Shown piece after piece: positions 32,315 through 38,551 of a stretch of 38,551 bases of DNA. Position 1 is the first letter of the stretch. Each line of letters starts with the position of its first letter. The stretch is taken from contig JAENZJ010000030.1 in the NCBI GenBank assembly GCA_016841325.1, forward strand, positions 1 to 38,551. Direction: 5' to 3'. Under the pieces are notes generated by a model. That model saw only the letters and a program-made list of their open reading frames with translations. It did no database searches and was not told where the DNA came from. The translations under genes were made by a program, and so were the position numbers. The DNA is from Thermincola carboxydiphila (GTDB lineage Bacteria; Bacillota; Thermincolia; Thermincolales; UBA2595).

Positions 32315-33925
32315 TCAGTTTTCTGTAAATTGCAATATACCGGAATATATTGCGCGCGTTAACTCTGTTTCGCGCAGCTGCTGCCCCCACAGGACAGGTC
32401 TGATCCCTTTCCAGCGTTGATTCAGGAAGTTCCTCAATTCTTCATCAAGGGAATCATATTTTTCTTTTTTCTGCCATAACAGGGGCAGCGCCCTGTATGT
32501 GCAGAAGGCTCCCTGGCAGGTTCCCATACCCAGCCGCGTTTTTCTGCGGATATCTGCCAGATGGTGAGTATCTTCGTCGGATGCTGCTTTTTCAACCTCA
32601 GCCATACTTACCATTTCACATTCACAGAGCATCTGTCCCTTATGGGGGGTCTGCTCAATCTCTTTCAGGACGTCTTCGGCATCTTCCTGAAGCCGTTCCA
32701 GCATTTTTTCCACAGGGGCATAAGGCAGCAGCCGGGCTGCTTTTTTATATACGTGTTCCGGAATTTCAGGCAGCAGGTCTTCCTCAGCCGTATGGCAGGG
32801 GGTTGTGTTACCAAGTTTTTCGGCTACCCTGTCGGATACCTTTTCAGCCATCAGGCGATATGTGGTAAATTTACCTCCGACAATGCTTATAAGCCCCTTG
32901 ATACCATCCTGGAGCTCGTGGTCTATCAGGGCGAAGGAGCGGCTGACATTTCGCCCCTCCTCCTTAACTCCGGGGACATCGTGGTCCTCCCGGTGGAGTG
33001 GTCTGATGCCGGAAAAGGCCCGGATTATGCGGTTTTTCATTATCCCTGGCAGCAATTGTTCACCTATCTCCAAAAGACTTCTGACTTCTTCCTGCTGGGG
33101 ATCGTTATCTTCCGGAGAATCCACGAATTGTGATGTAGTACCCAAAATAGTTATGGTTTCATGAGGGACAAAGATATCCCCGTCACCTGAGGGACGCAGG
33201 CGATTGACCACACGGTGAAAAAGCCGCTGGTTAAAGGCCAGCAGTGTCCCCTTATCACAGATAACATCCAACGGAATTCCGATGGACCCCGCAAGCTGAG
33301 AGGCCCAGGCTCCGGCAGCGTTAACCACAATATCACAGTGCACTGTAAACTGGTGCCCATTCAGGAGGTTCCTGACTGCCACACCGGTAACCTGGCCTTT
33401 ATCCGTGACAAGTCGTTCTGCCTGGTGATATGTCCTGAATTCTCCATTATAATGCCTTGCGGATCTGGCATTGGCCCACACAATCCTAAAACCGTCAACG
33501 GTAGCATCAGGTACTTCAAAAACCCGGAGCACATTTTTGTCCATCAATGGTTCCTTCCGGCATGCTTCAGAAATTGAAACTTCACGTATCGGAATATGTG
33601 CACCGGCACAGGATTTAATCCATTCCTCAACATAACCGGGTGAATCATCTTTTGTTTGGACAAACCAGCCTCCGGTGTCAGAAATACAGTGAGGAGCAAT
33701 TTTCTTTAAAATCAGGTTTTCATCAATACATTCAGCCGCTGACTGAGGGTCTTTTACCGCATAACGTCCGCCACTGTGCAGTAATCCGTGAAAACGTGAA
33801 CTGGTTCCGTGGGCAAGGTCTCCCTGTTCCAGCAGCAAAGCCGAAATACCTCTCATACTCAGGTCGCGCAGGATGCCAACCCCGGTTGCGCCTCCCCCGA
33901 CTATCACTACCTGATAGTCTTTCAT
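32315..33925 (-). CDS. glpA: Anaerobic glycerol-3-phosphate dehydrogenase subunit A
   Basis: The 536-residue FAD enzyme oxidises sn-glycerol 3-phosphate to dihydroxyacetone phosphate. Signatures are VVIVGGGATGVGILRDLSMRG, GTSSRFHGLLHSGGRYAV, GIRPLHRED and a C-terminal BFD-like [2Fe-2S] region with CECEMVS and GTCQGAFC. Length fits GlpA rather than the shorter aerobic GlpD. ATG follows GGGAGGAACG. It leads the glpABC cluster, and a GlpP-type terminator lies in its leader at 34012-34051. No glpK or glpF is present in this window. Confidence 0.95.
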   Translation of the reverse strand: MKDYQVVIVGGGATGVGILRDLSMRGISALLLEQGDLAHGTSSRFHGLLHSGGRYAVKDPQSAAECIDENLILKKIAPHCISDTGGWFVQTKDDSPGYVEEWIKSCAGAHIPIREVSISEACRKEPLMDKNVLRVFEVPDATVDGFRIVWANARSARHYNGEFRTYHQAERLVTDKGQVTGVAVRNLLNGHQFTVHCDIVVNAAGAWASQLAGSIGIPLDVICDKGTLLAFNQRLFHRVVNRLRPSGDGDIFVPHETITILGTTSQFVDSPEDNDPQQEEVRSLLEIGEQLLPGIMKNRIIRAFSGIRPLHREDHDVPGVKEEGRNVSRSFALIDHELQDGIKGLISIVGGKFTTYRLMAEKVSDRVAEKLGNTTPCHTAEEDLLPEIPEHVYKKAARLLPYAPVEKMLERLQEDAEDVLKEIEQTPHKGQMLCECEMVSMAEVEKAASDEDTHHLADIRRKTRLGMGTCQGAFCTYRALPLLWQKKEKYDSLDEELRNFLNQRWKGIRPVLWGQQLRETELTRAIYSGILQFTEN

Positions 33926-34000
33926 TTTCGTTCCTCCCTTGCTTTTTAATCCCGGAAATAGAATTTCTTATGTGCCCACGGTCATTTCCGAGGGCCTGTT

Positions 34001-34051
34001 TTTAACTGAAAAAGCCATTAGCGGGCCGTACGAACGGTCCACTAATGGCTT
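34001..34051 (-). terminator. Leader terminator of glpA, probable GlpP target
   Basis: On the minus strand AAGCCATTAGTGGACCGT (34051-34034) pairs with ACGGCCCGCTAATGGCTT (34029-34012), with one mismatch and one G-U pair over 18 positions, around a 4-nt loop. TTTTCAGTTAAAAA follows. It lies between glpP and glpA. In Bacillus, GlpP with glycerol 3-phosphate prevents termination at inverted repeats in glp leaders, so this is the likely control point of glpABC. Confidence 0.8.
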
Positions 34052-34129
34052 CTCTCATTCTCTAAGCCTGGATTATCAAGTTGTATTGCAGGTGGTCTGT
34101 GTTGCCAATATTATAGGCCTAAACTCATT

Positions 34130-34726
34130 TTATGTCAAATGCAGGTTCCACAAGTTCCTGCGGCTTGTTGTAACAGCCGACAGCCCGTTATCAAGCGCCT
34201 TGTGGACATCCTCTTCCGTGCGGAGCAATCCGCCTCCCAAAATACTTAATGCTGTTGCTTTATGTAATTCATCAATGGCAAACTTAGGTACGGAAGCCGG
34301 CATAATCTCTATGGCGTCAGGGGATGTTTGCTTAATAACCTTCAGGCCGGTGCGGATGGACTCCGAATCAACCAGAAACAGACGCTGGACGGTAATCATA
34401 TTGTTTTCATTGCCGTAACGCAGCAGCTGCCATTTTACAGAAACAATCCCATCGAAACCCCATCGCTTCAGGTAGCGGATACCCGGACTGTCTTTACCGA
34501 TCCCGTTTATCAAATCAATATGGGCCAATAAAAATTTGTCCGGATTTTTGCGGCGGACCTTTAATATTTCTTCCAGGTCGTTAATATCACCACCGACCAA
34601 AATAGCAACTGCTACCCAGGGAATGCCCAGTACCTCTCTGAGGTCCTCAGGATGTTTGACAGCCGGCACAATTCGGCTATTTTTTAAAGCATCATTGAAT
34701 TTTGTCGTGTTCTTCAAAGCAACCAT
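34130..34726 (-). CDS. glpP: Glycerol-3-phosphate responsive antiterminator GlpP
   Basis: The 198-residue protein matches GlpP: a small TIM-barrel-like RNA-binding regulator with VPAVKHPEDL, LVGGDINDLEEIL, LAHIDLINGIGKDSPGIRYL, GIVSVKWQLLRYGNE, LFLVDSESI, IEIMPA and GGGLLRTEEDV. It senses glycerol 3-phosphate and lets polymerase read through leader terminators. ATG 34726 follows a GGAG site. The glpA leader hairpin lies just downstream, so one gene controls the next. Its own promoter is at 34825-34853 on the minus strand. Confidence 0.95.
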   Translation of the reverse strand: MVALKNTTKFNDALKNSRIVPAVKHPEDLREVLGIPWVAVAILVGGDINDLEEILKVRRKNPDKFLLAHIDLINGIGKDSPGIRYLKRWGFDGIVSVKWQLLRYGNENNMITVQRLFLVDSESIRTGLKVIKQTSPDAIEIMPASVPKFAIDELHKATALSILGGGLLRTEEDVHKALDNGLSAVTTSRRNLWNLHLT

Positions 34727-34734
34727 CCCTGTTT

Positions 34735-34818
34735 TCTCCGATGATAGCTAACCGCCGCTAAGTCTCCCATCTTGTCAGGTGGGCGATAAGCAGATCTGGC
34801 TGGTAAAAACCAGATAAC
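34735..34818 (-). promoter_or_regulatory. Structured 5' leader of glpP
   Basis: The predicted transcript starts near 34818. It can form ATCTGG/CCAGAT and then a 10-position stem GCTTATCGCC with GGCGGTTAGC (9 pairs counting G-U) that encloses a CCCACCT/AGATGGG hairpin. No classical terminator follows. I cannot match it to a named riboswitch; a remnant of a transposon end is also possible. Confidence 0.45.
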
Positions 34819-34824
34819 ATAATA

Positions 34825-34853
34825 TTTATATCATAAAATCTTATTAATATCAA
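34825..34853 (-). promoter_or_regulatory. Promoter of glpP
   Basis: On the minus strand TTGATA (34853-34848), a 17-bp spacer and TATAAA (34830-34825) form a promoter back to back with the plus-strand SorC promoter, whose -35 box starts 4 bp away. Confidence 0.6.
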
Positions 34854-34856
34854 TAA

Positions 34857-34885
34857 TTGACAGATTTTGTTTTAAGTAGTATACT
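34857..34885 (+). promoter_or_regulatory. Promoter of the SorC-family regulator gene
   Basis: TTGACA (34857-34862), a 17-bp spacer and TATACT (34880-34885) are close to consensus. Two palindromes directly downstream would cover the transcription start. Confidence 0.75.
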
Positions 34886-34898
34886 TATGCACAGAAGG

Positions 34899-34932
34899 TG
34901 TGCAATTGCACAAAAGTGTGCAAATGCACACT
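34899..34932. promoter_or_regulatory. Tandem operators for the SorC-family regulator
   Basis: TGTGCAATTGCACA (34899-34912, perfect palindrome) and AGTGTGCAAATGCACACT (34915-34932, 8-bp arms around AA) share the half-site TGTGCA. Their centres are 18 bp apart. They sit between the -10 box and the start codon, as expected for autorepression by a tetramer such as a SorC/CggR protein. Confidence 0.8.
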
Positions 34933-34964
34933 TTGGCAGACCGAATTAAAGATAGTGTTGGTGA

Positions 34965-35894
34965 TTGGAAGTGGATTATTTATTAAAGGTTGCCAGGTTA
35001 TATTACCAGGAAAACATGAATCAGCAGGAAATTGCGGAATACCTCAATATTTCCCGGGTCAAGGTTTATAGATTATTAATGAAGGCCCGGGAACAGGGAA
35101 TTGTCAAAATTGAGTTACATGCTCCCGCTCAGGACTTCAGTGAACTCGAAATAAGGATAGAAAAGAGTTTTGGAATAAAGCAGTGTATCATTGTTCCCAC
35201 ATCAGATTCCATAGACATTGTATATAACGGATTTGCAAATGCACTGGCCAAAATTATTGACAGGGACTATAAAGACGGGATGAGCATAGGAGTTGGATGG
35301 GGGCAGACTATCAAGGGCACCGTGGAAAGAATCACTTTCAATAAGAAGTATAATATGAAAGTGTTTCCGGTAATTGGCGGCTCGGGTCTGGTTTATGACA
35401 GTGATGATATCCACGCAAATTCAATTGTCTCTTTACTCGCCGGCAAATTAGGCGCAGCCGGGTACATTCTTAATTGTCCTGCCATCATCGATTCTCAGGC
35501 CAGTAAGGAAGTCTTCTTAAAGGAAAGTATTATCAGGACCATTGTTGATCAGTTTGATAAATTGGATTTGGTGATTGTGCCCATTGGATACATTGGTCCC
35601 GATATCACGATTTACAAAACAAGAGATATTATGGCTGAAGATATCGAATACCTCAGCAAATTAAATGTTGTCGGTGATATCAATTCCAATTTCATTGATG
35701 CCAATGGAAACCTGGTACCAAACAGGATTCAGGACCGGATCATAAACGTTACTCTGGAAACGCTGAAAGAAACAAAAAATACTGTAGCCATCTGTAATGG
35801 CGCCAAGAAGATCGATGCCACCAGGGCTGCACTGAAGACGGGTGTAATTAACACACTTATCACTGATACCAGTATTGCAGAAAAATTACTTTAA
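34965..35894 (+). CDS. SorC/DeoR-type sugar-binding transcriptional regulator
   Basis: The 309-residue protein has an N-terminal HTH (VARLYYQENMNQQEIAEYLNISRVKVYRLL) and a C-terminal SorC sugar-phosphate-binding domain (GIKQCIIVPT, GMSIGVGWGQTI, VFPVIGGSG, then AICNGAKKIDATRAALKTGVINTLITD). Such proteins sense a phosphorylated sugar or polyol. The start is TTG 34965, with GTG 34971 as an alternative. It precedes the FGGY kinase gene, whose product could be its ligand, and is divergent from glpP. Confidence 0.92.
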   Translation: MEVDYLLKVARLYYQENMNQQEIAEYLNISRVKVYRLLMKAREQGIVKIELHAPAQDFSELEIRIEKSFGIKQCIIVPTSDSIDIVYNGFANALAKIIDRDYKDGMSIGVGWGQTIKGTVERITFNKKYNMKVFPVIGGSGLVYDSDDIHANSIVSLLAGKLGAAGYILNCPAIIDSQASKEVFLKESIIRTIVDQFDKLDLVIVPIGYIGPDITIYKTRDIMAEDIEYLSKLNVVGDINSNFIDANGNLVPNRIQDRIINVTLETLKETKNTVAICNGAKKIDATRAALKTGVINTLITDTSIAEKLL

Positions 35895-35917
35895 ACGTTC
35901 TACAGGGGGTCAAAAAA

Positions 35918-36001
35918 TTGAACATGGTATCTCGCGATAATGTAAGTCATTTTAACCGCGGCACTTTTTGTAAGGGATGGGTTGTAACCACTAAACCATG
36001 A
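35918..36001 (+). CDS. Possible 27-aa peptide between regulator and kinase
   Basis: TTG 35918 follows an AGGGGG site by 8 nt and opens 27 codons ending in GTFCKGWVVTTKP. Nothing but its ribosome binding site and position supports it; it may be a leader peptide or chance. Confidence 0.2.
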   Translation: MNMVSRDNVSHFNRGTFCKGWVVTTKP

Positions 36002-36074
36002 TACCCAAACAGGGTCCGGGGTTATTATTTATGCAAATGAAAAGAATCACAAACATTAAAAGGAGGTTTTCTGA

Positions 36075-37628
36075 TTGAGTGGGCATTTAACATTGGGAAT
36101 CGACATCGGGACAACAAACGTCAAAGCCTGTATTCTTGACACCAATACAGGTAAAGTAATTGCTTCAGGTTTTCAGCCACACCCATTATTCATCCCGAAA
36201 CCCGGTTATGCTGAGCAGGAAGGGGACAACTACTGGCAGGCAGTGGTATCTGCAATTAAGCAGTGTCTGGAGCAGGGCGTTTCCCCGGATGATATAGCTG
36301 CAGTCGGTCTGTCCGGCTTGGTCGGGGTTACCCTGCCGATCAGTCGGGAAGGCAGACCCGTAAGGCCCGGAATGATTTGGATGGATGCCAGGTCAGAGGC
36401 TGAGTGCCAGGAGATTCGCGAAAGAGTTGGAGAAGATAAGATTAATTACAATAACGGGAACAGGATCGCCCCCTGGTTTATTGAACCCAAAGCCCTCTGG
36501 ATGAAAAAACATGAACCTGAGCTTTTCGAAAAAACCTACAAATTCTTATCTCCCGCCGGTTATTGTACATACAGGTTGTCAGGAGAATTTACCATCAACA
36601 CCGGGGATGCAGGATTATTTTACCCGTATGACTATCAAAATGAGAGATGGAATCCCGAAATAGCTGAAGGTATCGGTATTCCCATGGATAAGTACCCCAC
36701 GATTTACCGGTCTCACGAGGTTGTTGGAGAAGTGACGGCTGAGGCTGCAGCTGAAACAGGGCTTAAACAGGGAACCAAAGTTGTTGCCGGTGGAACAGAT
36801 ATCAGTTCAGCAGCACTGGGCAGCGGAGTTACAATTGCCGGACAAGCCTTTTATTCCATGGGGACAGGCTCTAACATCGGTATCATGATTCCGACTGAAC
36901 AGAGGGTGGAAGAATACAGGATATTAAAATGGCCGCACGTTTTGCCGGGTTTGACCATGTTTGATGCACCAATGGCCTTTACAGGCGCTTCCCTTAAGTG
37001 GTTTGCGGATAATTTTGGTGCCAATGAAAGGTCAATGGCCAGTCAAACCGGTTTAAACGAGTTTTCCCTGCTGACTATGCAGGCAGAAAAGACAAAGCCC
37101 GGTGCGGACGGTCTTTTGTATCTGCCGTACCTGGGGAACACTTTATCTCCAAACTGGAACTCAACATCCAAAGGTGTATTTTTTGGTGTGACCCTCGCCA
37201 CAACCCGGGCACATATGATCAGGGCTGTGATTGAAGGGGTTGCCTTTGACATTTATTCCAATGTGAAGATTGCCTTAGGTGCAGGAGTAAAAATTGACAA
37301 GCTCATCCTCAACGGAGGTCCCACCAAGAGCCGGTTCTGGAATCAGATAACTGCAAATGTAGTCAATATTCCTCTTGAGACCACCAATATTGATGAAGCT
37401 GCTCCACTGGGAGATGCCATCCTGGCGGCAACCGGAGCGGGTCTTTATAAAAACCCAACTGATCCTCTGAAAGACATTGTTCAGACAACCGGTACAATAG
37501 AGCCTGATCCCAGGATTCATGAGATGTACGAGGAACAATACCATATTTGGCGGAGGGTTTACTATAACCTTCTTAAAGAAATGGAAGACCTTCATCATCT
37601 CCAGTACAAGTACCATGTTAGTAATTAA
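36075..37628 (+). CDS. FGGY-family carbohydrate kinase, xylulokinase-like
   Basis: The 517-residue protein has both FGGY halves: the N-terminal phosphate motif GIDIGTTNVKACILD, GLSGLVGVTLPI with WMDARSEAE, and the C-terminal GVAFDIYSNVKIA, LNGGPTKSRFWNQITANV and DEAAPLGDAILAATGAG. It phosphorylates a sugar or polyol with ATP. The opening differs from glycerol kinase, so it does not replace the missing glpK. The start is TTG after AGGAGGT. Between a SorC regulator and a UroD-like methyltransferase, its substrate may be a methylated sugar or polyol; that is speculation. Confidence 0.92.
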   Translation: MSGHLTLGIDIGTTNVKACILDTNTGKVIASGFQPHPLFIPKPGYAEQEGDNYWQAVVSAIKQCLEQGVSPDDIAAVGLSGLVGVTLPISREGRPVRPGMIWMDARSEAECQEIRERVGEDKINYNNGNRIAPWFIEPKALWMKKHEPELFEKTYKFLSPAGYCTYRLSGEFTINTGDAGLFYPYDYQNERWNPEIAEGIGIPMDKYPTIYRSHEVVGEVTAEAAAETGLKQGTKVVAGGTDISSAALGSGVTIAGQAFYSMGTGSNIGIMIPTEQRVEEYRILKWPHVLPGLTMFDAPMAFTGASLKWFADNFGANERSMASQTGLNEFSLLTMQAEKTKPGADGLLYLPYLGNTLSPNWNSTSKGVFFGVTLATTRAHMIRAVIEGVAFDIYSNVKIALGAGVKIDKLILNGGPTKSRFWNQITANVVNIPLETTNIDEAAPLGDAILAATGAGLYKNPTDPLKDIVQTTGTIEPDPRIHEMYEEQYHIWRRVYYNLLKEMEDLHHLQYKYHVSN

Positions 37629-37670
37629 CAGCAAATAAAAAAATCGTCTTTTATGCGGAGGACAATAAAA

Positions 37671-38551
37671 ATGAATTCCAAAGAGAGAGTCTTAATGTCA
37701 CTTAATCACCAGGAACCGGACAGGTGCCCGATAAACTTCCGGGCAACTGATGCCGTTGTAAATATGGTGTGCAACCATTATAAAAAGGACTACTATGGAT
37801 TACTTGACCACCTTAATGTTGATTTTCGGGAGGTTTTTCCCGATTATGTGGGTCCGGAGTTTAAAAAACTGGATGACGGGACTCAGCTTGATATGTGGGG
37901 GGTAGGACGCCAGGAGTTAATTACCGAAATCAGCCGTGATGTCTATGTCAACTATTCCCCGTTAGGTTCGGCGGAAACTGTTGAAGAAATCAGGAATTAT
38001 GACTGGCCCTCAGCTGACCTGTTTGATTTCAGCCAAATGGAAAAAAAGTGTGACCAGTTTAAGGGCTATGCAATTTCAACCCCGGGAATTCACGCCGAAG
38101 GGTATCATGGTGTGTTCCATTTACTGACATATTTGTTTGGCATGGAAAAAGCCATGCTGGACCTGGCGTTAAACGAAGAAATGGTAATGGAAGCCATAAA
38201 GCACATAACCAAATTCCAGGTTGATTATTATGAAAGAATGTTTGAACATGCCAATGGAAAGATTGACTTCATCTTCTATAAAGATGATTTTGGTTCCCAA
38301 AACAGCCAGTTAATAAGCCGGGAAATGTTTTTGCAGTTTTTCGCACCAAGTATGAAACAAATAATTGACCTGGCCGACAGTTATGGCGCGGCATTTATTC
38401 TGCATTCATGCGGCAGTGTCATCAACCTGATTCCGGATTTCATTGATTTGGGAGTTAAAGTGCTGGACCCGATACAGACTTCGGCGAAGGACATGGATAT
38501 TAACGTAATAAAGGAAAGATTCGGCGATAAACTAGCCTTTCATGGGGCTAT
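37671..38551 (+). CDS. UroD-superfamily methyltransferase, partial (right edge)
   Basis: ATG 37671, after GGAGG, opens a frame that runs off the window after 293 codons. It reads MNSKERVLMSLNHQEPDRCP, the usual opening of MtaA/CmuA-type proteins, and later has FIFYKDDFGSQNSQLISREMF and the zinc motif HSCGSV (HxC), followed by LDPIQTSAKDMD. The start lies 42 nt after the FGGY kinase stop, so the two are one operon. The end and any corrinoid protein partner are outside the window. Confidence 0.9.
   Translation, partial: MNSKERVLMSLNHQEPDRCPINFRATDAVVNMVCNHYKKDYYGLLDHLNVDFREVFPDYVGPEFKKLDDGTQLDMWGVGRQELITEISRDVYVNYSPLGSAETVEEIRNYDWPSADLFDFSQMEKKCDQFKGYAISTPGIHAEGYHGVFHLLTYLFGMEKAMLDLALNEEMVMEAIKHITKFQVDYYERMFEHANGKIDFIFYKDDFGSQNSQLISREMFLQFFAPSMKQIIDLADSYGAAFILHSCGSVINLIPDFIDLGVKVLDPIQTSAKDMDINVIKERFGDKLAFHGA

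Noticed and set aside
31176-33577. Plus-strand frames opposite glpB and glpA
   Set aside because: They are shadows of strongly conserved minus-strand genes, with low-complexity translations and no start signals.
36002-36074. Sigma-54 promoter before the FGGY kinase
   Set aside because: No GG and GC pair with 10-bp spacing; the candidate is off by one base.
36075-37628. Glycerol kinase (glpK) assignment for the FGGY kinase
   Set aside because: The N-terminal motif GTTNVKACILD and the regulator context fit the xylulokinase-like branch; glycerol kinases read GTTSTR there.
1-38551. tRNA or rRNA genes, insertion sequences
   Set aside because: No cloverleaf, rRNA motif or transposase frame was found on reading both strands; a computed scan would be firmer.

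Overview
The window looks like chromosome of an anaerobic, Gram-positive, acetogen-like or metal-reducing Firmicute of the Peptococcaceae/Thermincola/Desulfitobacterium type. This is inferred from gene content, since no marker gene is present. The indicators are several corrinoid-dependent methyltransferase modules, anaerobic glycerol-3-phosphate dehydrogenase glpABC with the Firmicute antiterminator GlpP, RNase J, and a very large surface-type multiheme cytochrome c. TTG and GTG starts are common and ribosome binding sites are strong.

Layout. 1-1472: trailer half of a CRISPR array with 20 repeats; the leader and any cas genes lie off the left edge. 1473-9976: corrinoid methyltransferase locus 1. 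It holds an MtrH-like methyltransferase, a UroD-like methyltransferase, a 56-residue Trp-rich peptide and a corrinoid protein, then a GntR/UTRA regulator, a second corrinoid protein, a DUF1638 protein, and MFS and MATE exporters. Three copies of a GTATAGATGTCTATAC-type operator, each just downstream of a 17-bp-spaced promoter, tie the regulator to itself and to the first operon. 10253-16996: a 1903-residue protein (beta-propeller, Ig and fibronectin modules, then up to 16 heme sites) followed by an NHL-repeat protein. 17239-19440: excisionase-type HTH, RNase J and a DUF454 membrane protein. 19578-23887: small genes around a long nested palindrome, a His-rich membrane protein with an isoprenylcysteine-type methyltransferase, a UbiB-SRPBCC fusion gene broken by one in-frame TGA, and a SAM methyltransferase. 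23979-24515: decayed remnants of a heme protein and an Fe-S reductase. 24700-25831: membrane thioredoxin and CcdA. 25908-28222: locus 2, with a corrinoid-like protein that lacks the cobalt-ligating His, a Cys-rich small protein, and a UroD/MtaA-like methyltransferase behind a sigma-54 promoter. 28518-29621: rhodanese lipoprotein. 29777-34726 (minus strand): glpC, glpB, glpA and glpP with RNA control structures. 34965-38551: divergent SorC regulator, FGGY kinase and a third UroD-like methyltransferase cut by the window edge.

How it may work together (inference): locus 1 resembles the three-component O-demethylases of acetogens (MT I, corrinoid protein, MT II), which move a substrate methyl group to tetrahydrofolate under control of a substrate-sensing GntR repressor. 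GlpABC would feed electrons to the quinone pool, and the giant cytochrome could pass electrons to an extracellular acceptor. The least familiar parts are locus 2 (degenerate corrinoid protein, sigma-54 control), the SorC-FGGY kinase-UroD module, and the small peptide inside locus 1.
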